Below are positions 50,765 to 58,662 of a stretch of DNA of 64,000 bases, one piece after another. This DNA comes from Thermodesulfobacteriaceae bacterium. GTDB lineage: Bacteria > Desulfobacterota > Thermodesulfobacteria > Thermodesulfobacteriales > Thermodesulfobacteriaceae. Made by a program: the position numbers and the translations under genes. The DNA lies in the NCBI GenBank assembly GCA_025062245.1, contig JANXAD010000001.1:1-64000 (forward strand), in the 5' to 3' direction. The first letter of the stretch is position 1; the number at the start of each line of letters is the position of its first letter. Under the pieces are notes generated by a model. That model was not told where the DNA came from and ran no database searches. It was given only the letters and a program-made list of their open reading frames with translations.

Positions 50765-51753
50765 AGCTTTTGAGCTAAATGTTTTAAATTATTCAATTTT
50801 ATTTGAGGTTTTTCTACAATTTCATCCATTAAAATTATAAGTCTATCTTTTTTAAAAGCCAAATAAAGAACTTTGTTCTCCAGATAAAAGATACAGGGAA
50901 ATTTAGCAAACACTTCTAAGGAGGGTTGACAAAGGGGGACTCGAGGTAAAAGAGTAAGTTCCTCCGTATTATTACAAGCCTTGTTAAAAAACCACTTAGC
51001 CAAATGAAGAGGAGTTATTTTAACCTTAGAATTTTTATTAACTACCTTTATCTCTCCCAACTCCCAACGCAAAGAGGAAACTTCTTCCCTATTTAAACCA
51101 AAGTCTGAGAGAGGAAAATACTGAGTAAAATAAGAGCTTTCAGAGGGTTCCCAGTAAACTAAAAATTCTCCGCTTTTTAAATCTATTACCGCTACACTCA
51201 AAGGATTATTTTTTATTCTATGGTATAATTCCCTCTGAAGTTTCATGTCCAAAGATATTCTAATCCAATTTCCTTCCTTTAAAACCCCATTAAAAATCAT
51301 CTCTAATCCAGAAACTCCTGTTTCGTTGATCACTTCCCCTATAAGAAATTTCATAAAAGGCTGTAAAAGGAGGCGAACATAATAACTCTCTATAAAAACA
51401 TTTTCTTCTCTTTTTAATTTTTCAACTTCTTTGGAATCTATGTTATCTGAAAGCAACCACAAACCCTTTTTAGGAAGTTCTAAAAAGGAAGGCAGATATT
51501 TAGCAACTAAAGGAGAAGGATTTTTACTAAAAAAACCTTCCTCAATTAAATAATAGGCTTTATAAAATTCTGTAGAAAGAGCAATGGGTTCAAAATTTCT
51601 ATCTAAAATAGCACCCCTTTTAACACTTGAGGAGATATCAGTCTTACCTTTTACTTTTGGCGTAGTCAAGCTTGAAGTAGAAATTAAGATAAAAATAAAG
51701 AGAAAGGAAAAAAAGCTAAATTTAAAGGGGGGCTTCATTTTTCTAATTTCCAA
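50761..51753 (-). CDS. Truncated FtsI-like protein at the ftsI position, without recognisable transpeptidase catalytic motifs
   Basis: FtsI/PBP pedestal motifs KRGAILDRNFEPIALS, IGEVINETGVSGLEMIFNGVL, ISLDMKLQRELYHRI, AVIDLKSGEFL, ITPLHLAKWF; no SxxK, SxN or KTG in the expected region. Confidence 0.8.
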   Translation of the reverse strand: MEIRKMKPPFKFSFFSFLFIFILISTSSLTTPKVKGKTDISSSVKRGAILDRNFEPIALSTEFYKAYYLIEEGFFSKNPSPLVAKYLPSFLELPKKGLWLLSDNIDSKEVEKLKREENVFIESYYVRLLLQPFMKFLIGEVINETGVSGLEMIFNGVLKEGNWIRISLDMKLQRELYHRIKNNPLSVAVIDLKSGEFLVYWEPSESSYFTQYFPLSDFGLNREEVSSLRWELGEIKVVNKNSKVKITPLHLAKWFFNKACNNTEELTLLPRVPLCQPSLEVFAKFPCIFYLENKVLYLAFKKDRLIILMDEIVEKPQIKLNNLKHLAQKL

Positions 51754-52094
51754 TAATCCTCTTTTTGAGGGGCTCTTAATCCCAAACTTTTAGCCTTTTC
51801 TAAAAGCACCTCTTGAGAAGTTAGCTTTTTATATTCTTCCCTAAGAGCTTTATTTTCCCTTTCTAAGGTTTTTCTTTCTATTTTGTATTTAATAAATAGA
51901 TAACCTTGGTAACCAAAAGCTATCCAAGAAAGGAGATTTAAAAAAATAAGTATAAATATTAAGCTCTTTAACAGGCACTCCTTTAAAAATTCCTTTAAAG
52001 AAGAGATAGAAGACTCTGAAGAAAAATCCCTTTCCATGGAGGAATAATTAGGCCCTATAGAAGGCTTATAAATTATAGACTTAGGCATTTTCAT
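51735..52094 (-). CDS. ftsL: FtsL-like single-TM coiled-coil protein
   Basis: Single TM (SLIFILIFLNLLSWIAFGYQGYLF) then coiled coil ERKTLERENKALREEYKKL; sits between rsmH and the ftsI-like gene. Confidence 0.75.
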   Translation of the reverse strand: MKMPKSIIYKPSIGPNYSSMERDFSSESSISSLKEFLKECLLKSLIFILIFLNLLSWIAFGYQGYLFIKYKIERKTLERENKALREEYKKLTSQEVLLEKAKSLGLRAPQKEDYWKLEK

Positions 52095-52972
52095 ATTCTT
52101 TCCCCTACCCTCATTTTAGCACTACGAGAACGGGGATTATGCTTGATTTCTGTTAAATCAGGAACGATAGGCTTTTTAGTAAGGACCTTTAGTCTCCCAT
52201 CCCTTTTAAAGAATTCTTTTACTAATCTATCTTCCAAGGAATGAAAGGAAATAACCACCAATCTTCCTCCAGGCTTTAAAATTTCAGGTAGGTCCTCTAA
52301 AGCCTTTTTCAAATTCTCTAACTCCTTATTTACCTCTATTCTCAAACTTTGAAAAACTATAGGTAAAATTTGATTAATTCTTTTAGGAGAAGGATAAAGT
52401 TCTTTTATGAGGGTTACCAAGTCAAAGGTAGTTTCAAAGTTTTTTTTCTTTCTCTTTTCTACAATTTTTTTAGCTAAGCTTTCTGCTTTAGGAACTTCTC
52501 CTTTTTTAAAAATGGTTACCAATTCTTCATAGGAAGAACGATGGAGAAGATCTTTAGCTGTAAGATTTAGCTCTAAGTTTATTCTCATATCTAAGGGTTC
52601 GTCTTTTTGATAGGAAAAACCTCTTTTAGAACCCTCTAAAAGAAAGGAGGAAAGTCCAAGATCTAAAAGAATTCCATCAACTAAAACCTTTTCTTGTTGA
52701 AGGATTTCTTTAGCAAAGATAAAATTTTGATTATAAAGTTTAATTCTTTCTTTATATTTTTCTAATCTTTTTAAGGCTAATTCATAGGAATCTTCATTCC
52801 ATTCAAATCCGTAAAGAAAAGAAGTATCTGAATTTTCTAAGATAGCTAAACTATGTCCTCCCAATCCCACGGTAGCGTCTAAATAAACTTTTCTATTTTT
52901 TTCTTCCACTTTTAACCACTTTAAAACCTCTTTTAGTAAAACTGGTTCATGATAGGGTGTTTTTGTCTCCAT
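52091..52972 (-). CDS. rsmH: 16S rRNA (cytosine(1402)-N(4))-methyltransferase
   Basis: YHEPVLLKEVL, LDATVGLGGHSLAIL, GILLDLGLSSFLL, ISFHSLEDRLVKEFFK. Confidence 0.97.
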   Translation of the reverse strand: METKTPYHEPVLLKEVLKWLKVEEKNRKVYLDATVGLGGHSLAILENSDTSFLYGFEWNEDSYELALKRLEKYKERIKLYNQNFIFAKEILQQEKVLVDGILLDLGLSSFLLEGSKRGFSYQKDEPLDMRINLELNLTAKDLLHRSSYEELVTIFKKGEVPKAESLAKKIVEKRKKKNFETTFDLVTLIKELYPSPKRINQILPIVFQSLRIEVNKELENLKKALEDLPEILKPGGRLVVISFHSLEDRLVKEFFKRDGRLKVLTKKPIVPDLTEIKHNPRSRSAKMRVGERI

Positions 52973-53411
52973 TTAGAAAGGAACTAACCTGTTTCCACAG
53001 TTGGCCAAAATTTTCTTTAGTTTCTTTAAATTCCTTTTCTAAAACCTTAGGATTCCAAATTTCAAAGTGATTGAGCATCCCCACTAAGACTATTTCTTTT
53101 TCTAATTTCATTTCTTCTCTTAAAGATTGAGGGATTAGAAGTCTTCCTTGTCTGTCAGGGTAGCATTCTTCTGCTGCTCCCCAAAAGTATCTAATGTATT
53201 GTCTTATTTGGGGAATATCCCAGGGAAGCTTTAGAAGTTTTTCTTCAATTTTTTTCCATTCCTCTAAGGGATATACCACTAAGTAATCTGGAAAATTAGT
53301 AACAATAAGAACTTCACTTCCATATTTCACTCTTAAAATTTCTCTAAACTTATTAGGAAGGGCTACCCTTCCTTTTTCATCTAAGTGATGTTTATATTTT
53401 CCTCTAAACAC
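52947..53411 (-). CDS. mraZ: Transcriptional regulator / division protein MraZ
   Basis: FRGKYKHHLDEKGRVALPNKFRE, two AbrB-like halves (CYPDRQGRLLIPQSLRE); GTG start. Confidence 0.95.
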   Translation of the reverse strand: MFRGKYKHHLDEKGRVALPNKFREILRVKYGSEVLIVTNFPDYLVVYPLEEWKKIEEKLLKLPWDIPQIRQYIRYFWGAAEECYPDRQGRLLIPQSLREEMKLEKEIVLVGMLNHFEIWNPKVLEKEFKETKENFGQLWKQVSSFLNGDKNTLS

Positions 53412-53441
53412 TATTTTCCATCTATTTCCACTTTATACCAC
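53412..53441 (-). promoter_or_regulatory. MraZ-box-like triple direct repeat, 10-bp period, overlapping the mraZ 5' leader
   Basis: Minus strand GTGGTATAAA-GTGGAAATAG-ATGGAAAATA immediately before GTG start; upstream TTGACT (53468-53473), 17-nt spacer, TAAGCT. Confidence 0.6.
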
Positions 53442-53501
53442 TAAAGCTTATTAAGAAATTTTTAAAAAGTCAAGACCCTGTGAAGTAGTTATTTAGAAGT
53501 G

Positions 53502-53678
53502 GTTTCCAATAGTAGTGACAAACTAAGTAAGAATATTAATTTTTCCAATTTTAAGTGGCAAAATTCCCAAATCTTTTCCAACTTGAAGAACTCTCCCCAG
53601 AGATGAGAGTTATCAAGCTATCCAGATATATCCCGCCTCATTCCACATCATCCCACTTTGTCACTTCCCTTCGGAAAC
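53502..53678. repeat. Imperfect inverted repeat pair (177 bp apart end to end)
   Basis: GTTTCCaatagtAGTGACAAA (53502-53522) versus reverse complement of TTTGTCACTtcccttcGGAAAC (53657-53678). Confidence 0.45.
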
Positions 53679-53741
53679 GACAACATTTATGTCAATTTTG
53701 GATATTACTCTATACCTATTCTCTTGTTTAAGAAAATAGAA

Positions 53742-53747
53742 TATAAT
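53742..53747 (+). promoter_or_regulatory. Candidate -10 box for the downstream glycosyltransferase gene
   Basis: TATAAT with a weak -35 (TTCTCT) 17 nt upstream, 35 nt before the ATG. Confidence 0.35.
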
Positions 53748-53782
53748 TTGGGTCAAAATTTGCGAATTTTAAAGGGTGCTAA

Positions 53783-54836
53783 ATGCTTTTTTTAAATGCT
53801 AAATTTTTAACTCAAAATTTTTCAGGAGTTCAAAGGTTCAGCTATGAATTAGCTAAAGAATTAATTAAAGAAAAATTTGAAATAAAAATAATTTCTCCCC
53901 AGAAGAGATATTGGAAAAAAGAATGGACCTATGGTGAAATTGAAATAGCTGGAAAATTAAAAGGAATTTTATGGGAACAAGTAGAATTACCCTTTTATTT
54001 GAAGAAAAAAAAATAGTCCCTTTTTAATAAATCCAGGAAATACAGCCCCTATGAAATATGAGAAAAATATAGTTTTTAATCATGGTCTGGCTTGGAAAAG
54101 ATATCCCCTATCCTTTTCTAATAAGTTTAGAATGTGGTATAATTTTTTGATTCCCAGAATATTAAAAGAAGCCCATTTAATTTTTGTGGTGAGTCAATTT
54201 AATAAGGAAGAATTAATTGAAGAATTTAAAATTGAAGAAAATAAAATAAAAATCTTATACCCAGGAATTTCAGAAAAATTTAAGTTTATGAATCTAAAGA
54301 GAGAAAATTTTATTCTTTATGTTGGGAATATACAACCTTATAAAAACTTAAAAAATCTTTTTAAAGCCTTCCAAATTTTAAGAAGAAATGGAAGAGAAAT
54401 AGAACTATGGATAGTGGGAATAAAGGATAAAAGGGTATTTAAAAATGAGGAATTTAGGGAATTTAATTTTCAAGGAGTGAAATTTCTTGGATATAAAGAA
54501 GATCAAGAACTTTTAGAATTATACAATAAAGCTCAAAGCCTGGTTTTACCAAGTTTTTATGAAACCTTTGGTTTTCCGTTACTTGAAGCTATGGCTTGCG
54601 GATGTCCTGTCATAGCTTCCAAAATCCCAGCTCTTCTTGAAATAGCCCAAGACTCAGCTTTATTTATAAATCCTCATAAACCAGAAGAAATAGCAAATGG
54701 GTTAGAGGAAATTTTAGATAATCAAAATTTAAGAGAAAACTTAATTCAAAAAGGATTTAAAAGAGTTGAAAAATTTAGGTGGAATTATGCCATAAAGACC
54801 TTCTTAACCACTTTAAAAGACTTTAATCTCCTTTAA
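53783..54836 (+). pseudogene. Glycosyltransferase family 4-like gene interrupted by a +1 shift in a 9-A run
   Basis: ORF 53783-54016 ends LPFYLKKKK*; with 8 A's the frame continues KKKNSPFLINPGNTAPMKYEKN.. into 54051-54836, which carries PSFYETFGFPLLEAMACGCPVIAS. Confidence 0.75.
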
Positions 54837-54844
54837 AAGTTCTT

Positions 54845-55204
54845 TTAAGTTTCTGAAGAGGCTTTTTCCCTTTTCTTTGATGGAAAATCCATCCAAAGTT
54901 CTTCTAAAGCATATACTTTCCTAACAGGTTCATAAAAAAGGTGAACTATTACTGTATCGTAATCTAACACAATCCACTGCCCCAGTTCCAAACCTTCAAT
55001 ACCTAAGGGCTTAATCTTAAACTTTTCTAATTCCGTAATTAAATAGTCTACCAACCCTTGGGTGTGCCTGGTTGAATAGGCACTACAAATCACAAAAAAA
55101 TCCGTAAAATCTACCTTCTTTCTAAGGTCTATAACTACTATGTCTTCAGCCTTTTTAAACTCTAAAAGCCTTACAATTTCTTGAACTAAAACTTCGCTAT
55201 CTAT
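54845..55204 (-). CDS. rsfS: Ribosome silencing factor RsfS, with putative ATA start
   Basis: Extending the track ORF upstream gives (I/M)DSEVLVQEIVRLLEFKKAEDIVVIDLRKKVDFTDFFVICSAYSTRHTQGLVDYLI.., full-length RsfS (119 aa); no ATG/GTG/TTG before the conserved region, SD GGAGAGG 5 nt from ATA. Confidence 0.85.
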   Translation of the reverse strand: MDSEVLVQEIVRLLEFKKAEDIVVIDLRKKVDFTDFFVICSAYSTRHTQGLVDYLITELEKFKIKPLGIEGLELGQWIVLDYDTVIVHLFYEPVRKVYALEELWMDFPSKKREKASSET

Positions 55205-55404
55205 ACTTTCCTCTCCATTACCAATTTTGCAAAAAGTTCAAAACTTCTATCATAGGTAGCTTCATATTCTTTGGGAAAAAAACACCCTGGAAGCTGACGC
55301 ATCCTGAGATGATACTTTAAACACTCACAACAAATTCCCTTTTTAGAACAAGGTTCATAGGTGCACCTACAAAACTTTAAGTTTTCTTCTTTTTGGCACT
55401 CCAT
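55201..55404 (-). CDS. Small Cys-rich protein (resembles DUF6485)
   Basis: ECQKEENLKFCRCTYEPCSKKGICCECLKYHLRMRQLPGCFFPKEYEATYDRSF; metal-binding-like cysteines. Confidence 0.75.
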   Translation of the reverse strand: MECQKEENLKFCRCTYEPCSKKGICCECLKYHLRMRQLPGCFFPKEYEATYDRSFELFAKLVMERKV

Positions 55405-55429
55405 TCCTTAAGCCTCCTTTAAAAAAGAC

Positions 55430-57274
55430 TCATTCTACTGTGACACTCTTAGCTAAGTTTCGCGGTTTATCTACATCACAGCCCCTAAGCACAGCTATTT
55501 CGTAAGCTAAGAGCTGTAACGGAATCACATAAAATATAGGTAAAAATTCCCAACAGGTTAAGGGAACTTCAATTAAATCATCAGAAACTTTACGAAACTC
55601 CTCTGAACCCTTAGTAACTACCGAAATAACAGGTCCTCTTCTGGCTTTTACTTCTTCAGCATTGGTTAGGGTTTTTTCAAAGATAATTCCTGTCTCTTTA
55701 GCAGCTAAAATAACCGTAGGAACCTTTTCCTCTATTAAAGCAATAGGACCGTGTTTCATCTCTCCTGCTGCATAACCCTCTGCATGAATATAGGAAATTT
55801 CCTTAAGCTTCAAAGCTCCCTCTAAAGCTATAGGAAATAGAAGATTTCTTCCTAAATAAAGAAAATTTTTAGCCTTATACCAGATTTTAGCCACTTCCTT
55901 TATCCTTTGATGTACTTCTTCGGTAAAACTTTTTAGCTGAGAAGGTAAATGAATTAAGTCTTCTATCCAAGATTTTTGAAATTCAAAGGAATTAAAAAAA
56001 GACTTTAAGTAAAAACTAAGGAGTATAAGAATTAACACTTGAGTCACAAAGGCTTTAGTTGAAGCTACACTAATTTCAGGTCCTGCCTGAGTATAAATTA
56101 CCAAGTGACTCTCTCGAGCAATACTACTTCCAAGCACATTACAGATGGAAAGAATTTTAGCTCCCCTTTCTTTAGCCATTTTTAAGCTGGCTAAGGTATC
56201 TGCAGTTTCTCCTGACTGGGAAATGGCTACAAAAAGGGTTTGAGAATTAATTAAAGGGGCTCGATATCTAAACTCAGAAGCTAAATCTACCTCTACGGGA
56301 AAACCTACATGTTTTTCTAAAAGATATTTTCCAACTAAAGCTGCATGAAAGGAAGTACCACAAGCAACTAAAAAAAATTTTTGAATATCCTTAAAAAAGT
56401 TTATCTCCAGCCCCTCCTTGGAAAAGTCAACCTTACCCTTATCTAAATCTATTCTTCCTAACAAAGTGTTTTTAACAGCCTCAGGTTGTTCATAAATTTC
56501 CTTTAACATAAAGTGGGGAAATCCACCCTTTTCTGCTGAAGCTAAATCCCACTTAATTTCTACCACCTCTTTCTGAATCTTCTCCCCACTTAGTTTATAA
56601 AGTTCAACCTTTTCCTTGGTAAGAAGAGCAAGTTCTTCGTCTTCTAAAAAGAGAACCCTTTTAGTAAAGGGAAGAAGAGCAGGAATGTCAGAGGCTATCA
56701 AATTCTCTCTCTCCCCTAATCCGATCACCACAGGACTTTGATTTTTAGCCACTAAAAGAAGATCGGGATGTTTTAACGAAATTAAAGCCACCGCATAAGC
56801 TCCCTTTAAACGCTTAAGAGCAGAAATAAAGGCTTCCTTTAATTCTAAGCCCTGATTTAAAAATTCTTCTACTAAGTGAACTATTACCTCAGTATCGGTA
56901 GCTGAACTAAATTGGTGACCTTTAGCCTCTAATTCCTTTTTTAAGGAATAATAATTTTCTATAATTCCGTTATGAACTAAGGCTAAATTTCCTTTACAAT
57001 CTAAGTGAGGATGGGCATTCTCTGTGGAGGGTTCTCCATGGGTGGCCCATCGAGTATGCCCCAATCCTGGAGCTTTACTTTCCGTAAAACTCTCTCCCAA
57101 AATTTTTTCCTGTAAGTTTAAAATCTTACCTTTAACTTTGACCACTCTAATTCCCTTTTTATCAAAAAAAACCACTCCTGCAGAATCATATCCTCTATAT
57201 TCTAACCTTCTTAAACCTTCCAGAAGAACAGCCAAAACATTTCTATCTCCTATATATCCTATTATTCCGCACAC
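55430..57274 (-). CDS. glmS: Glutamine--fructose-6-phosphate aminotransferase (isomerizing)
   Basis: Start refined to GTG 57274 so the Ntn Cys is residue 2 (CGIIGYIG); GLGHTRWATHGEPS, ACGTSFHAALVGKY, SQSGETADTL, AEGYAAGEMKHGPIALI, KPRNLAKSVTVE. Confidence 0.97.
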   Translation of the reverse strand: MCGIIGYIGDRNVLAVLLEGLRRLEYRGYDSAGVVFFDKKGIRVVKVKGKILNLQEKILGESFTESKAPGLGHTRWATHGEPSTENAHPHLDCKGNLALVHNGIIENYYSLKKELEAKGHQFSSATDTEVIVHLVEEFLNQGLELKEAFISALKRLKGAYAVALISLKHPDLLLVAKNQSPVVIGLGERENLIASDIPALLPFTKRVLFLEDEELALLTKEKVELYKLSGEKIQKEVVEIKWDLASAEKGGFPHFMLKEIYEQPEAVKNTLLGRIDLDKGKVDFSKEGLEINFFKDIQKFFLVACGTSFHAALVGKYLLEKHVGFPVEVDLASEFRYRAPLINSQTLFVAISQSGETADTLASLKMAKERGAKILSICNVLGSSIARESHLVIYTQAGPEISVASTKAFVTQVLILILLSFYLKSFFNSFEFQKSWIEDLIHLPSQLKSFTEEVHQRIKEVAKIWYKAKNFLYLGRNLLFPIALEGALKLKEISYIHAEGYAAGEMKHGPIALIEEKVPTVILAAKETGIIFEKTLTNAEEVKARRGPVISVVTKGSEEFRKVSDDLIEVPLTCWEFLPIFYVIPLQLLAYEIAVLRGCDVDKPRNLAKSVTVE

Positions 57275-57570
57275 CTTTTTCCCTCTTTTAAAATTTTTAA
57301 ATACTCTTCCCACTCCCAAGGCAATAAATATTTCTTTTTAAAGTTACATTCCCTACAAGCAGAAACTATGTTAGAACGTTCTGAAGTTCCTCCACAAGAA
57401 AGGGGAATTTTATGATCCATAGTTAACTCCTTAGGAGATACCCTTTTCCCACAATAATAACAAATTCCCCTCTCAATCTTTCTCTTCCACCATTTAGTAT
57501 TTTTAAGCTTGCGAGCTTTTATTCTCTCTCTTTTAATAAATTCTTCTAAACTTAAGTTCTCATTCTTCAT
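57262..57570 (-). CDS. HNH endonuclease domain protein
   Basis: GICYYCGKRVSPKELTMDHKIPLSCGGTSERSNIVSACRECNFKKKYLLPWEW. Confidence 0.85.
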   Translation of the reverse strand: MKNENLSLEEFIKRERIKARKLKNTKWWKRKIERGICYYCGKRVSPKELTMDHKIPLSCGGTSERSNIVSACRECNFKKKYLLPWEWEEYLKILKEGKRCAE

Positions 57571-58228
57571 AATTTTTTATCAATCTTAAAATTTTTTCTA
57601 AAACCTCTTCTGGAGACAAATAAGAGGTATCTATTAAGTAAGCTCCCTCAGGGATAACTAAAGGTGAAACCTCTCTCGTACTATCTAATTCATCTCTTTC
57701 TTTTAAATTTTTGAGTATTTCTTCATAACTTCTTTTCTCTTTCAAAGTAAGTTCCCCATGTCTACGCCTGGCTCTTATTTCTTCCTTAGCTGTAAGAAAG
57801 ATTTTAAACCTGGCCCAAGGAAAAACCACACTTCCCATATCCCTTCCTTCAGCTACCAAATTTTTATCCCATGTAAGTTCTCTCATATAGGAAGTTAGAA
57901 AATTCCTTACTTCTTTAAGAGAAGAAATCTTAGATACCCATTCTTCTACTTCCTTACTTCTAAGCTCCTCTTTTAAAAATCTATTTTTCCAATAAATTAA
58001 TGTTCCCTTAGAAGTTAAATCTATTTTTACTTCTTTAAAAAGTTTTTCTATTTCTTCTAAAGGATTCTCTTGGTTTTTGAAATAATTTAAAAACCAATAG
58101 GTAACCAATCGGTAAAGACTACCGGATTCTAATAAATAAAAATTTAACTTAGAAGCTAACATTTTAGCTATAGTGCTCTTACCTGAAGAGGCAAGACCAT
58201 CAATGGTAATGATGAAGCTCTCTACCAC
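57560..58228 (-). CDS. cmk: Cytidylate kinase
   Basis: [64 protein letters not shown]. Confidence 0.94.
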   Translation of the reverse strand: MVESFIITIDGLASSGKSTIAKMLASKLNFYLLESGSLYRLVTYWFLNYFKNQENPLEEIEKLFKEVKIDLTSKGTLIYWKNRFLKEELRSKEVEEWVSKISSLKEVRNFLTSYMRELTWDKNLVAEGRDMGSVVFPWARFKIFLTAKEEIRARRRHGELTLKEKRSYEEILKNLKERDELDSTREVSPLVIPEGAYLIDTSYLSPEEVLEKILRLIKNYEE

Positions 58229-58653
58229 CTTGAGTTAGCCTCTACTTTTAATAGTTCCTTCTTATAAATACTATCTAAAACTCCGTTGATAAAGGCTGGA
58301 GAATCGTCAGTTCCGTAAATTTTGGCTAACTCTATAGCTTCGTTAATAGAAACAATTTCTGGAATTTCGGGTCTAAAAAAAAGTTCATAAATAGCAATTC
58401 TTAAAATATTTTTATCAGTAAGATTAAGTCTTTCAAAGGGCCAAGAAGGAACATGCTTTTTTATTAGCCCATCTATAAAGTCTAACCTTTCTACAATTCC
58501 CCTTACCAGTTCTTCTCCAAACTCTAAAGCTTTTTCATTTTCTATATTAAAATGGGTCTTATAAATATTTATAGTTTCCTCTAAAGGATTTTTAGTTATT
58601 TCTTTTTGGTAAAGAATTTGTAGAGCTATTTCTCTCCCCTTTCTTCTTATCAT
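58222..58653 (-). CDS. nusB: Transcription antitermination factor NusB
   Basis: [62 protein letters not shown]. Confidence 0.95.
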   Translation of the reverse strand: MIRRKGREIALQILYQKEITKNPLEETINIYKTHFNIENEKALEFGEELVRGIVERLDFIDGLIKKHVPSWPFERLNLTDKNILRIAIYELFFRPEIPEIVSINEAIELAKIYGTDDSPAFINGVLDSIYKKELLKVEANSRW

Positions 58654-58662
58654 ATTAAATCT

